This document shows, piece after piece, positions 1 to 9,123 of a stretch of DNA of 64,000 nucleotides. A program made the translations under genes and the position numbers. Within the stretch, counting starts at the first letter, position 1, and the number at the start of each line of letters is the position of its first letter. The notes below the pieces were generated by a model. The model did not search any database. It worked only from the letters and a program-made list of their open reading frames with translations, and was not told the origin of the DNA. The DNA comes from Roseateles sp. XES5 (GTDB taxonomy: Bacteria > Pseudomonadota > Alphaproteobacteria > Rhizobiales > Rhizobiaceae). The DNA lies in assembly GCF_020535545.1 (NCBI RefSeq), contig NZ_CP084752.1, positions 2,569,501-2,633,500 of the forward strand. Direction: 5' to 3'.

Positions 1-47
1 AGCCACCCTTTATCTCATCTCCCTAGACCGATTTAAGGAGGCCTCTC

Positions 48-1643
48 GTGGCACCTCGCGTACTCGTATCCGACGAACTCTCGGAAACCGCTGTCCAGAT
101 CTTCCGCGACCGTGGCGTCGAAGTCGATTTCCAGCCGAAGCTCGGCAAGGACAAGGAAAAGCTCGCCGAAATCATCGGCAACTATGACGGTCTCGCCATC
201 CGCTCGGCCACCAAGGCGACGGAAAAGCTGATCGCCGCCGCGTCCAACCTCAAGGTCATCGGCCGCGCCGGCATCGGCGTCGACAATGTCGACATCCCGG
301 CCGCCTCGCGTCGCGGTATCATCGTCATGAACACGCCCTTCGGCAACTCGATCACCACGGCCGAGCATGCCATCGCGCTGATGTTCGCCGTTGCCCGCCA
401 GCTTCCGGCGGCCGACAGCTCGACCCAGGCGGGCAAATGGGAAAAGTCGAAGTTCATGGGCGTCGAGATCACCGGCAAGCTGCTCGGCGTCATCGGTGCC
501 GGCAATATCGGCGGCATCGTCTGCAAGAAGGCCATCGGCCTCGGCATGCATGTCATCGCCTACGATCCGTTCCTGTCGGCCGAACGCGCCCAGGAAATGG
601 GCGTCGAGAAGGTGGAGCTGGACGACCTGCTCGCCCGTGCCGATTTCATCACGCTGCATGTTCCGATGACGGACAAGACCCGCGGCATCCTCAACAAGGA
701 AGCGCTGGCCAAGACCAAGAAGGGCGTGCGCATCGTCAACTGCGCCCGCGGCGGCCTGGTCGATGAGGCCGCGCTTGCCGAAGCCATCAAGTCCGGCCAT
801 GTCGCCGGTGCCGGCTTCGACGTGTTCGAGGTCGAGCCCGCGACGGAAAGCCCGCTCTTCGGTCTGGAAAACGTCGTCTGCACGCCGCATCTCGGCGCTT
901 CGACCACGGAAGCCCAGGAAAACGTCGCGCTGCAGGTCGCCGAGCAGATGTCGGACTATCTCGTCAAGGGCGCCGTCTCCAACGCCATCAACATGCCGTC
1001 GATCACGGCCGAGGAAGCGCCGATCCTGAAGCCCTTCATCCGCCTTGCGGACGTGCTCGGCGCCTTCGTCGGCCAGGTCACGGAAAGTGCGATCAAGGAA
1101 ATCGAAATCCTTTACGACGGCGCGACCGCGACGATGAACACCAAAGCGCTGACCAGCGCGGTGCTGGCCGGCCTCATCCGCCCGCAGGTCGCCGACGTCA
1201 ACATGGTCTCGGCTCCGGTGATGATCAAGGAAAAGGGCGTCATTCTCTCCGAGGTCAAGCGTGACAAGTCGGGCGTCTTCGACGGTTACATCCGCCTGAC
1301 GGTGAAGACGGAAAACCAGACCCGCTCGATCGCCGGCACGGTGTTCTCGGATGGCAAGCCGCGCTTCATCCAGATCAAGGGCATCAACCTCGATGCCGAC
1401 GTGGGCAACCACATGGTCTACATCACCAACACCGACGTTCCCGGCATGATCGGCTTCATCGGCACGACGCTCGGTGCGGCCGGCGTGAACATCGCCAACT
1501 TCCAGCTCGGCCGTGACAAGCAGGGCGGCGACGCCATCGCGCTGCTCTATGTCGATGCCGCCGTTTCGGAAGACGTGATGAACAAGCTGCGCGCCAATAC
1601 GGCGATCCGCCAGGTCAAGCCGCTCGTCTTCAACGTCGACTGA
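48..1643 (+). CDS. serA: D-3-phosphoglycerate dehydrogenase
   Basis: Cytosolic enzyme that oxidises 3-phosphoglycerate with NAD+ in the first step of serine synthesis. The 531-residue product has the long (type I) SerA layout: a substrate-binding domain split around a Rossmann NAD domain (GAGNIGG at about 150-156), the catalytic Arg segment CARGG near 233, the catalytic His segment TPHLGAST near 280, an intervening domain, and a C-terminal ACT domain from about 455 that normally binds serine for feedback control. Translation starts at GTG 48, seven bases after a strong AAGGAGG at 35-41. It stands alone and converges on the EamA exporter gene across a two-way terminator. Confidence 0.97.
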   Translation: MAPRVLVSDELSETAVQIFRDRGVEVDFQPKLGKDKEKLAEIIGNYDGLAIRSATKATEKLIAAASNLKVIGRAGIGVDNVDIPAASRRGIIVMNTPFGNSITTAEHAIALMFAVARQLPAADSSTQAGKWEKSKFMGVEITGKLLGVIGAGNIGGIVCKKAIGLGMHVIAYDPFLSAERAQEMGVEKVELDDLLARADFITLHVPMTDKTRGILNKEALAKTKKGVRIVNCARGGLVDEAALAEAIKSGHVAGAGFDVFEVEPATESPLFGLENVVCTPHLGASTTEAQENVALQVAEQMSDYLVKGAVSNAINMPSITAEEAPILKPFIRLADVLGAFVGQVTESAIKEIEILYDGATATMNTKALTSAVLAGLIRPQVADVNMVSAPVMIKEKGVILSEVKRDKSGVFDGYIRLTVKTENQTRSIAGTVFSDGKPRFIQIKGINLDADVGNHMVYITNTDVPGMIGFIGTTLGAAGVNIANFQLGRDKQGGDAIALLYVDAAVSEDVMNKLRANTAIRQVKPLVFNVD

Positions 1644-1668
1644 GCGTTCTTCTCCCAAGACGGAATGG

Positions 1669-1703
1669 AAAAACCCGCCGGAGCGATCCGGCGGGTTTTT
1701 CGT
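1669..1703. terminator. Bidirectional rho-independent terminator
   Basis: A 12-bp perfect stem (1671-1682 with 1687-1698) closes a GCGA tetraloop. It is flanked by an A run on the left and a T run on the right, so it can end transcription from both serA and the convergent exporter gene. Confidence 0.9.
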
Positions 1704-1704
1704 T

Positions 1705-2598
1705 TCAGGCCTTCCTGTCCTTCGGCCGTCCCCATTCGGCAATGGCGATGCCGCCGAGGACGAGGAGGAGGGCGACGATATGGAAGAGGTGCAGCGTCTC
1801 GCCGATCAGGAGGACGGAGAGCAGTGTGCCGAAGACGGGGATGGCGTTGATGAAGAGCCCGGCGCGGTTGGCGCCGATCATCTCGACGCCGCGCACGTAA
1901 AGGACCTGCGAAAGCAGCGATGGGAAAATGCCGGCATAGAGCACGATGATCCAGCCCGTCGTATCCGGCAGGATGGCGGCCTCGCGCGACAGCTCCCAGA
2001 AGAAGAGCGGAACGGCGCTGAGAAGTGCGCCGAAGGCGGGGGCGGCGATGAAGCTCTGCCAGTGCAGGGTCGGCTTCCAGCGCAGCGAGACCGTATAGGC
2101 GGCATAGACGATGCAGGCGATCAGCATCAGGGCATCGCCGAAATTGAACTGAAGCTCCGCCAGTGCCGAGAATTCGCCATGAGCGGCTGTTACCAGCACG
2201 CCGACGAGCGTGACGGTAAAGCCGAGAACCTGGGCGAGGGACGCCTGGATGCGGAACAGCACGAAGTTGAAGACGAAGATCAGCATCGGAATGCCGGCCT
2301 GCTCGATGACGGCGTTGATGGCGCTGGTATAGCCGAGCGCGGTATAGAGCAGGGCATTGAACGCCGTGAAGCCGAAGGCGCCGTAGAGCAGAAGCTGGAG
2401 CCAGTGCTTGCGGATGACCGGCCAGTCGCGCTTCACCTGCGGTGCCATGAAGGCGAGAATGATGAGAAGCGCGACGACCCAACGGAAGGTCGTCAGCACC
2501 ATGGGGCTGACATGGCCGACGGCGAGCTTGCCTGCGACCGAGTTTCCGCCCCAGAAAAGGGATGTGACCGTCAGGTAGAAATAGGCTCTGCTGTTCAA
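1705..2598 (-). CDS. EamA/DMT-family membrane transporter
   Basis: A 297-residue, very hydrophobic inner-membrane protein with about ten predicted spans arranged as two EamA repeats. The motif pattern (GGNSVAGKLAVG in span 1, a RWVVALL stretch in span 2, and a C-terminal repeat ending LLVLGGIAIAEW) fits the drug/metabolite transporter superfamily, whose members usually export amino acids, purines or other small metabolites. The substrate cannot be read from the sequence. The ribosome site before ATG 2598 is weak, so the start is less sure than the family. It is a single gene converging on serA. Confidence 0.85.
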   Translation of the reverse strand: MNSRAYFYLTVTSLFWGGNSVAGKLAVGHVSPMVLTTFRWVVALLIILAFMAPQVKRDWPVIRKHWLQLLLYGAFGFTAFNALLYTALGYTSAINAVIEQAGIPMLIFVFNFVLFRIQASLAQVLGFTVTLVGVLVTAAHGEFSALAELQFNFGDALMLIACIVYAAYTVSLRWKPTLHWQSFIAAPAFGALLSAVPLFFWELSREAAILPDTTGWIIVLYAGIFPSLLSQVLYVRGVEMIGANRAGLFINAIPVFGTLLSVLLIGETLHLFHIVALLLVLGGIAIAEWGRPKDRKA

Positions 2599-2825
2599 GG
2601 CGGCTTCGTCCGGATGAGGGAAGGGTGCGCGCAGGGTGCGCCGGCGGGTGCCACAGATAAGGTGAAAAACCGCGGAATGTCATGCAAAAAGCGGATGGCG
2701 GCCGCCATAACAGGGTCGCATTCCCCATGACAACACAGTATAGATGCGCGGGTTTGAACTCAGGCGCACGCGCACGTGTGCGTAAACGGTAACGCGTTTC
2801 GCGCGCGAAAACGGGAAAAGATGAA

Positions 2826-4130
2826 ATGACGAACGTCGTGGTGATCGGATCGCAATGGGGTGACGAAGGCAAGGGCAAGATTGTCGACTGGCTTTCCGAA
2901 CGCGCCGATATCGTGGTGCGCTTCCAGGGCGGCCACAATGCCGGTCATACGCTCGTCATCGACGGCACCAGCTACAAGCTGTCGCTGCTGCCTTCCGGCG
3001 TCGTGCGTCCCGGCAAGATGGCTGTCATCGGCAATGGCGTCGTGGTCGATCCGCATGCGCTGATCGCAGAAATCGACAAGCTGGCGAAGCAGGGCGTGAC
3101 GATCTCGCCGGAAAACCTGCGCATCGCCGACAATGCCACGCTCATCCTGTCGCTGCACCGCGAACTCGACGGCATTCGCGAGGACGCCGCGTCGGCGTCG
3201 AATTCCGGCGTGAAGATCGGCACGACCCGCCGCGGCATCGGCCCGGCCTATGAGGACAAGGTCGGCCGCCGCGCGATCCGCATCATGGACCTTGCCGATC
3301 TCGAAAGCCTTTCGGGCAAGGTCGAGCGCCTGCTGACGCACCACAACGCGCTGCGTCGTGGCCTCGGCGAGGCGGAAGTCACGCATGAGGCGATCATGCA
3401 GGAACTGACCTCGGTCGCCGACCGCGTGCTGCCCTACCGCGAAACGATCTGGCTGATGCTCGACAAGGAGCGCCGCCGCGGCGCGCGTATCCTGTTCGAG
3501 GGGGCGCAGGGCTCGCTGCTCGACATCGACCATGGCACCTATCCCTTCGTGACGTCGTCCAACACGGTCGCCGGCCAGGCTGCCGCCGGTTCCGGCATGG
3601 GCCCGGGTTCGCTCGGCTATATCCTCGGCATCACCAAGGCCTATACGACCCGCGTCGGCGAAGGCCCGTTCCCGACGGAACTCACCGACGAGATCGGCCA
3701 GTTCCTCGGTGAGAAGGGCCATGAATTCGGCACGGTGACGGGCCGCAAGCGCCGTTGCGGCTGGTTCGACGCCGCGCTGGTGCGCCAGTCGGTCGCCACC
3801 AACGGCATCACGGGCATCGCGCTGACCAAGCTCGACGTGCTCGACGGCCTCGACGAGCTGAAGATCTGCGTCGGCTACACGCTGGACGGCCAGGAGATCG
3901 ACCACCTGCCGGCAAGCCAGGGCCAGCAGGCTCGCGTCGAGCCGATCTACATCACGCTGGAAGGCTGGAAGGAATCGACGGTCGGCGCACGCAGCTGGGC
4001 GGATCTGCCGGCCCAGGCGATCAAGTATGTCCGTCAGGTCGAAGAGCTGATCGGTGCGCCGGTCGCGCTGCTTTCCACCAGCCCGGAGCGCGACGACACC
4101 ATACTTGTGACGGACCCGTTTGAGGACTAA
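2826..4130 (+). CDS. purA: Adenylosuccinate synthetase
   Basis: Joins IMP and aspartate using GTP, the committed step to AMP, in the cytosol. The N-terminus carries the family P-loop GDEGKGK (about 12-18) and the nearby GGHNAGHT motif. The protein also has the [13 protein letters not shown] signature near 137 and the C-terminal guanine-binding TSPER-D segment near 416. The length of 434 residues is normal. ATG 2826 is preceded by a GGAAAAGATGAA stretch, a modest ribosome site. It is separated by about 70 bases from the acidic membrane protein downstream and could be co-transcribed with it. Confidence 0.97.
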   Translation: MTNVVVIGSQWGDEGKGKIVDWLSERADIVVRFQGGHNAGHTLVIDGTSYKLSLLPSGVVRPGKMAVIGNGVVVDPHALIAEIDKLAKQGVTISPENLRIADNATLILSLHRELDGIREDAASASNSGVKIGTTRRGIGPAYEDKVGRRAIRIMDLADLESLSGKVERLLTHHNALRRGLGEAEVTHEAIMQELTSVADRVLPYRETIWLMLDKERRRGARILFEGAQGSLLDIDHGTYPFVTSSNTVAGQAAAGSGMGPGSLGYILGITKAYTTRVGEGPFPTELTDEIGQFLGEKGHEFGTVTGRKRRCGWFDAALVRQSVATNGITGIALTKLDVLDGLDELKICVGYTLDGQEIDHLPASQGQQARVEPIYITLEGWKESTVGARSWADLPAQAIKYVRQVEELIGAPVALLSTSPERDDTILVTDPFED

Positions 4131-4199
4131 TCTCAAGCTCAACACCAGTTCCGTGTCCTATTCCAATGGGATAGCGCACGGACACGACGGAAAGTTCTG

Positions 4200-6428
4200 A
4201 TGGCGGATTTTGTAGCAGTCATTCGGAGGGCCGTGGACGGCCTCTCGGACAACAATGCCGAGATGCGGCAGAAGGTTTACGAGAAGGCCCGCGGCGCTGT
4301 CCGCCGGCAGCTCGAATCCATGAACCCGCGCCCTTCCGATGACCTTGTGAAGCGCCAGCTCGACAAGCTCGAGGCGGCGATCATCGACGTCGAGGCCGAC
4401 CATGCCGAGGCGCTGCCCGCCGACGAACCCGCGCCAGAAACCGTCGAAGAGGCGGTGCTGGTCGAACCGGTGGCGGAACCCGACGCCGTTACGGAGCCTG
4501 AACCGCAGCCTGCCGAAGTCGAGCCGGAATCTGAGCCCGAACCGGAAAGTGAGCCGGAGCAGCACGATGAGCCCGTTGTGGAGCATCGTGCCGAAGAGGT
4601 TGCGGTCGAAGACGCTGCCGGCGAGGAGCCCGCGCCAGAACCCGCCGAAGAGGCGGTGCTGAGCGAGCCGGTGGCGGAGATCGTCGCCGAACAGGAGCCG
4701 GAACCGGTTGTCGAGGACGAACCTGTCCATCACGAACCTGTTGCCGTCGAGGCGCATGTCGAGCCGTCCTGGCAGGTGGAAGCCGAGCCGGCGGACGATT
4801 ACGTGCCCTCCTGGCAGGAGCCGGAGCAGGACGTCGCCCGGGAAGCGGGCGGCGAGACCTTCGAGGCTGCGGAGCCCGAGCCGCAGGTCTATGCGGTTCA
4901 TGACGAACACCTGCCCGACGCAGAGCCTGTCGCCGAAGCCCGCATGCCCGCGGCAGAGGCCGAGTGGGAGTGGAACGAGGCGGCTGCAGCCACCATCTCC
5001 ACCGGTGCGGAGCGTCAGTCGGTCGCCGCAACGGTCGATCCGCTTGCCTGGGAATGGCCCGACGAAAAGTCCGCGCAGCCGGAGGCAACGCCCCGGCAGC
5101 TCGCCCAGAAGAGCGATTGGGACGATCTCGACGACCTGATCGGCTTTACGCCCAAGACCGAGCCGGTTGCTTCGGCAACGGCGACCGCCGCCACTACCGG
5201 ATTTGCCACGGCGACGTCCGCCGCCACTGCCGAAACGGCGCGCGCGCCGCAGCGCTCGTTCCGGGCGGAGCCGCGCAAGTCGCGCCTCAATCTCGGCGCG
5301 CTCGCCGCCACGGTGGCGCTGCTTGCGCTCGTTGGGGGCGCTGGCGCCGGCTACTGGCTCAACCGCGAGACCGTGAACGGCTGGTTCAACGAGAAGATCG
5401 CCTCCTTCACCGGACCGTCGACGGAGAAGCCGGCGGAAACGCCGCAAACGACCGATACCGCCGAGGGTGGTCGCAGCCTGCCGTCGAACACCACGCCGTC
5501 CAACACGGCCGAGACGAGCGACGCGGGAACCGACAAGCCCGCCACGACCGAGGTCGCCTCCGCGACGCAGAACAGCAGCGGCAAGTTCACCCAGCGCCTC
5601 CTGACGGACGGTTCGGAAGTGGACAATGGTCCGGCTCCGGCGCTCGATGGCGGCACGGGCGAAGAAGGCAAGTCCGTCGCGGCGCAATCCACGGAAACGG
5701 CTGGTGTCGCGACTGAAAACGGCGCGGCGACGACCGAAGGCGCGACCGGCGGCCAGACGACCCCGGCCACCGGAACCGACGGCACGGCGCAGACGCCGGC
5801 CGGCACGGGCGATGCCACCGCGACCGGCACGCAGACCCCGGCCGCGACCGGCGAACAGGCTGCCGCCATCGGTATCACGCAGAAGATGTTCCTTTACGAG
5901 GAGCGCCTTGGCCAGACGGCGCCGACGGCGATCGAAGGTACGGTTGCCTGGTCGAGCGCCGAGGAATCGCCGGGCGGCGATGCCAAGCCGGAACCGGTCG
6001 TGCGCGCGCAGGTCAATGTGCCCTCCAAGGGTCTGACCGCGCTGATCACCTTCCGCCGCAACATCGACAAGTCCCTGCCGGCAAGCCATATCGTCGAGCT
6101 GGTCTTCTCGCTGCCGGAAAGCTTCGAAGGCGGCGGCATCGAGAGCGTGCAGCGCGTGGCGATGAAGCGCACCGAGCAGGACCGCGGCGACGCGCTGATC
6201 GCGGTGCCGGCCAAGATCACCGACGACTTCCACATGATCGCACTCAACGACTTCCCCGAGGCGATCGCCAAGAACACCGAACTGATGCGGACGCGCAGCT
6301 GGATCGATATTCCGATCACCTATCGCAACGGCCGCCGCGCATTGCTGACGCTCGACAAGGGCACGGCTGGCGCGGAAGCCTTCGACAAGGCGCTGAAGGC
6401 CTGGGCGACGACCGGCAACAGCCAGTAG
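4200..6428 (+). CDS. Large acidic Glu/Pro-rich membrane-anchored protein
   Basis: I cannot assign a function. The 742-residue product has three parts. Residues 1-60 are a helical basic-acidic stretch with a QKVYEKARGAVRRQLE segment. Residues 60-300 form a long disordered region dominated by Glu, Pro, Ala and Val in imperfect E-P-x repeats. A single transmembrane helix lies at about 364-386 (LNLGALAATVALLALVGGAGAGYWL region). After a second Thr/Ala/Gly-rich linker (about 400-560), a folded-looking domain occupies 560-742, presumably in the periplasm. A start with no signal peptide and an acidic cytoplasmic tail suggest a scaffold or envelope-sensor role, which is inference. It ends at a good terminator. 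Confidence 0.8.
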   Translation: MADFVAVIRRAVDGLSDNNAEMRQKVYEKARGAVRRQLESMNPRPSDDLVKRQLDKLEAAIIDVEADHAEALPADEPAPETVEEAVLVEPVAEPDAVTEPEPQPAEVEPESEPEPESEPEQHDEPVVEHRAEEVAVEDAAGEEPAPEPAEEAVLSEPVAEIVAEQEPEPVVEDEPVHHEPVAVEAHVEPSWQVEAEPADDYVPSWQEPEQDVAREAGGETFEAAEPEPQVYAVHDEHLPDAEPVAEARMPAAEAEWEWNEAAAATISTGAERQSVAATVDPLAWEWPDEKSAQPEATPRQLAQKSDWDDLDDLIGFTPKTEPVASATATAATTGFATATSAATAETARAPQRSFRAEPRKSRLNLGALAATVALLALVGGAGAGYWLNRETVNGWFNEKIASFTGPSTEKPAETPQTTDTAEGGRSLPSNTTPSNTAETSDAGTDKPATTEVASATQNSSGKFTQRLLTDGSEVDNGPAPALDGGTGEEGKSVAAQSTETAGVATENGAATTEGATGGQTTPATGTDGTAQTPAGTGDATATGTQTPAATGEQAAAIGITQKMFLYEERLGQTAPTAIEGTVAWSSAEESPGGDAKPEPVVRAQVNVPSKGLTALITFRRNIDKSLPASHIVELVFSLPESFEGGGIESVQRVAMKRTEQDRGDALIAVPAKITDDFHMIALNDFPEAIAKNTELMRTRSWIDIPITYRNGRRALLTLDKGTAGAEAFDKALKAWATTGNSQ

Positions 6429-6443
6429 CAGGCCTCACGGCAC

Positions 6444-6482
6444 AAAAGAAAGGCCCGGCAGCGATGCCGGGCCTTCTTCGTT
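6444..6482. terminator. Rho-independent terminator between convergent genes
   Basis: A 10-bp perfect GC-rich stem (6451-6460 with 6465-6474) has a GCGA loop, a T-rich right flank and an A-rich left flank. It serves the acidic membrane protein gene and the convergent rpoH. Confidence 0.88.
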
Positions 6483-6500
6483 TCGGATATGTCGCGCGAG

Positions 6501-7406
6501 TTATGCGTCTTCGATGACGCGTACGGCGCGGGCCTGTTCGGCGGCGTATTTCTGGACCGCTTCCTGCACTTTCTCGAAGGCGCGGACCTCGATCTGGCGA
6601 ACGCGCTCACGGCTGATGTCGAACTCGGAGGAGAGTTCTTCCAGCGTGACCGGATCTTCGGCGAGGCGGCGAGCCTCGAAGATGCGGCGTTCGCGCTCGT
6701 TGAGCACGCCCATGGCGCGGGCCAGCATGGCACGACGCGTGTCCAGCTCATCCTGCTCGATCAGCGTCTGTTCCTGGCTGTCGTGGTCGTCGACGAGCCA
6801 GTCCTGCCACTGGCCGCTGTCGCCTTCGGACGCCTTGATCGGCGCATTGAGCGAAGCGTCGCCGGAAAGGCGGCGGTTCATCGAGACGACCTCGTCCTCG
6901 GAGACCTTGAGCTTGGTGGCGATCTCCTTGACCTGGTCGGGGCGCAGATCACCGTCCTCGATGGCCTGGATCTTGCCCTTCATGCGGCGCAGGTTGAAGA
7001 ACAGGCGCTTCTGATTGGCGGTTGTGCCCATCTTCACCAGCGACCAGGACCGCAGGATATATTCCTGGATCGAGGCCTTGATCCACCACATGGCATAGGT
7101 CGCGAGGCGGAAGCCGCGCTCCGGGTCGAATTTCTTGACGGCCTGCATCAGGCCGACATTGCCCTCGGAGACGACTTCGCCGATCGGCAGGCCGTAGCCG
7201 CGATAACCCATGGCAATCTTCGCCACGAGGCGCAGATGGCTCGTGACGAGCTGATGGGCGGCGGTGCGGTCGCCGTGCTCCTGGTAACGCTTGGCGAGCA
7301 TGTATTCCTGCTGCGGCTCAAGCATTGGAAACTTGCGGATTTCGTCGAGATAGCGGTTGAGACCACCTTCTCCAGCCGTAATAGACGGCAGCGTATTGCG
7401 GGCCAT
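6501..7406 (-). CDS. rpoH: RNA polymerase sigma factor RpoH (sigma-32 type)
   Basis: Directs RNA polymerase to heat-shock promoters. The 301-residue product has all sigma-70 regions: 1.2/2.1 at the N-terminus, region 2.3-2.4 with RLATYAMWWIKASIQEYILRS, the RpoH-box-like QKRLFFNLR segment right after it, and a C-terminal region 4 helix-turn-helix (ERERRIFEARRL...SRERVRQIEVRAFEK). The QxRxFFNLR box separates RpoH from other sigma-70 members. The start at ATG 7406 follows AGAAAGGGGGTG. Rhizobia usually carry two rpoH copies; which one this is cannot be settled here. Confidence 0.95.
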   Translation of the reverse strand: MARNTLPSITAGEGGLNRYLDEIRKFPMLEPQQEYMLAKRYQEHGDRTAAHQLVTSHLRLVAKIAMGYRGYGLPIGEVVSEGNVGLMQAVKKFDPERGFRLATYAMWWIKASIQEYILRSWSLVKMGTTANQKRLFFNLRRMKGKIQAIEDGDLRPDQVKEIATKLKVSEDEVVSMNRRLSGDASLNAPIKASEGDSGQWQDWLVDDHDSQEQTLIEQDELDTRRAMLARAMGVLNERERRIFEARRLAEDPVTLEELSSEFDISRERVRQIEVRAFEKVQEAVQKYAAEQARAVRVIEDA

Positions 7407-7532
7407 TCAGCACCCCCTTTCTGAGTAGGCTTCCATTCCGGCAAGCCTTGGTACGGAGCCTGATCCTGTGAAACCGGATCCCCGTTAGCGACCATGCTCC
7501 CCGTGGGTCATGGCGACCCCACTGATCCTAAA

Positions 7533-7560
7533 GATAGGTATGGCGAAACAATGATTCAAG
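7533..7560 (-). promoter_or_regulatory. Candidate promoter of rpoH
   Basis: Read on the minus strand, CTTGAA at 7560-7555 and CCTATC at 7538-7533 are separated by 16 bases, about 130 bases before the rpoH start. CTTGAx is the usual -35 form in rhizobia for both the housekeeping and heat-shock sigma factors, so autoregulation by RpoH is possible but not shown. Confidence 0.45.
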
Positions 7561-7647
7561 GCGCCGCTGGCTTCACGGCTGCGTGAAGGCGGGGTGAGGA
7601 GAAGGAGTTTGCGACACAGGACTAAGATGGGGCCGAACGCCGGAAAA

Positions 7648-8691
7648 TCAAGGGTCCGAGGGCTCGTCCATGGTTCTGAGCGCCGCGATCAGCCGCTCGA
7701 GATCGGCCGGTGGCGGCGCCTCGAAATGCATCGTCTCGCCGGTCGAGGGATGCTCGAACTGCAGCAGGAAGGCATGCAGCGCCTGCCGGCGGAAACCGTT
7801 CACCACCTTCTTCGCCTCGTCGGGCAGTCGGTTCGCCTTGGTCTTGAAGGCCGCGCCATATTCGGGGTCGCCGATCAGGGGATGGCCGATATGGGCCATG
7901 TGCACGCGGATCTGGTGCGTGCGGCCGGTCTCCAGATGGCATTCGACCAGCGAGGCGAGGCTCGTGCCGTCCTCGGTCTCGCCGTAGCGCTCGACCACTT
8001 CGTAGTGGGTGATCGCCTCGCGGGCGTCATCCGCATCCTCGCGCTTGACCGCGCGCTTGGTGCGGTCGGCGCCACGGCCGAGCGGGGCGTCGATCGTGCC
8101 CTTGATCTGGCGCGGGCGACCCCAGACGATGGCCTGATAGGCGCGTTCCAGCGGGCCGGTGCGACCATGGTCGGCGAACTGGTCGGAGAGATGGCGGTGG
8201 GCAAGATCGTTCTTGGCCACGACCATGACGCCGCTCGTTTCCTTGTCGAGCCGGTGCACGATGCCGGGCCGGCGGACGCCGCCGATGCCGGAGAGGCTGT
8301 CGCCGCAATGATAGATGAGGGCATTGACGAGCGTGCCCGTCCAGTTGCCGACGGCGGGGTGCACCACAAGGCCGGCGGGCTTGACCAGCACGATGACGTC
8401 GTCGTCTTCGTAGAGCACGTCGAGCGGAATGTTCTCGCCCTTCGGCTCGGGGTCGCGCGGGGCGGGCATGGTGAATTCGATGACGTCGCCGGGATGCACC
8501 TTGCGCTTCGGCTCGGTCATGACGGTGCCGTTGACGATGGCCGCACCTTCCTCGATCAGCGCCTTGATGCGGCTGCGCGAGTAGTCGCCGGCAAGCGTGG
8601 CGGCGAGCCAGGCGTCGATGCGCCCTTCGGCGTCTTCCGGAGCCGTCAGGACTTTTCTTGTGGCCTCGGCTTCTTTAAAGGGGTCGGTCAT
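7648..8691 (-). CDS. rluD: 23S rRNA pseudouridine synthase, RluA/RluD family
   Basis: Converts specific uridines of 23S rRNA helix 69 to pseudouridine during large-subunit assembly. The 347-residue protein has an N-terminal S4 RNA-binding domain (GRIDAWLAATLAG...SRIKALIEEGAAIVNG, about 23-55) and a catalytic domain with the family motif GIVHRLDKETSG near 145, where the Asp is the catalytic residue. The segment GRTHQIRVHMAHIGHP further on is also characteristic. RluD is the best guess within the RluA group because of the S4 domain and length; RluC remains possible. Confidence 0.88.
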   Translation of the reverse strand: MTDPFKEAEATRKVLTAPEDAEGRIDAWLAATLAGDYSRSRIKALIEEGAAIVNGTVMTEPKRKVHPGDVIEFTMPAPRDPEPKGENIPLDVLYEDDDVIVLVKPAGLVVHPAVGNWTGTLVNALIYHCGDSLSGIGGVRRPGIVHRLDKETSGVMVVAKNDLAHRHLSDQFADHGRTGPLERAYQAIVWGRPRQIKGTIDAPLGRGADRTKRAVKREDADDAREAITHYEVVERYGETEDGTSLASLVECHLETGRTHQIRVHMAHIGHPLIGDPEYGAAFKTKANRLPDEAKKVVNGFRRQALHAFLLQFEHPSTGETMHFEAPPPADLERLIAALRTMDEPSDP

Positions 8692-8726
8692 CGTTCAATT
8701 CTACTCATTGCCGGAAGGGCGCTGCC

Positions 8727-9119
8727 ATGTCCAACATCGAAACCGACGATCAGGAAGACAAGCCGCTCGACCCCGTGATGGAAAATGTCCGTCGCAAGAT
8801 GATGCGCCTGCAACTCGTGTCGGGCGGCATCATGCTTTTGATGTTCATGGCGGTGCTCGCGGCCATTGTCTATAAGATCAACACGCGCGATGGCAAGCCG
8901 GAAGCTGCCGTTTCCGCCGGCGGCGCGCTCACCGTGCCGAGCGATGCGCCGGTTAGGGCGACCGCTGCGCTGCCGGATGGCTTCGCCGTGTCGGCCGTAT
9001 CGCAGGCGGGCGGCCAGATCCTGTTCTACGGCGTGATGGCCGACGGCGCGCGCAAGGCCTTCCTCTTCGACATCGCGGCCGGCCGTACCGTTGCCGAGAT
9101 CGATGTAACGGGCAAGTGA
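8727..9119 (+). CDS. Small membrane protein of unknown function (DUF6476-like)
   Basis: A 130-residue protein with a short acidic cytoplasmic tail, one clear transmembrane helix at about 30-53 (LQLVSGGIMLLMFMAVLAAIVYKI) and a periplasmic domain of some 75 residues containing SQAGGQILFYGVMADGARKAFLFDIAAGR. The architecture matches a small alphaproteobacterial family I recall as DUF6476, with no known job. It starts 35 bases from the divergent rluD start. The next gene (methyltransferase) starts four bases after its stop, so the two are surely one operon. Confidence 0.8.
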   Translation: MSNIETDDQEDKPLDPVMENVRRKMMRLQLVSGGIMLLMFMAVLAAIVYKINTRDGKPEAAVSAGGALTVPSDAPVRATAALPDGFAVSAVSQAGGQILFYGVMADGARKAFLFDIAAGRTVAEIDVTGK

Positions 9120-9123
9120 CCCC

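Noticed and set aside
33..1742. 569-codon minus-strand frame covering serA
   Set aside because: Antisense shadow of serA, with no ribosome site or family motif.
7407..7560. RNA thermometer (ROSE-type) in the rpoH leader
   Set aside because: I could not find the conserved anti-Shine-Dalgarno pairing. The ribosome site looks open, so no such element is claimed.
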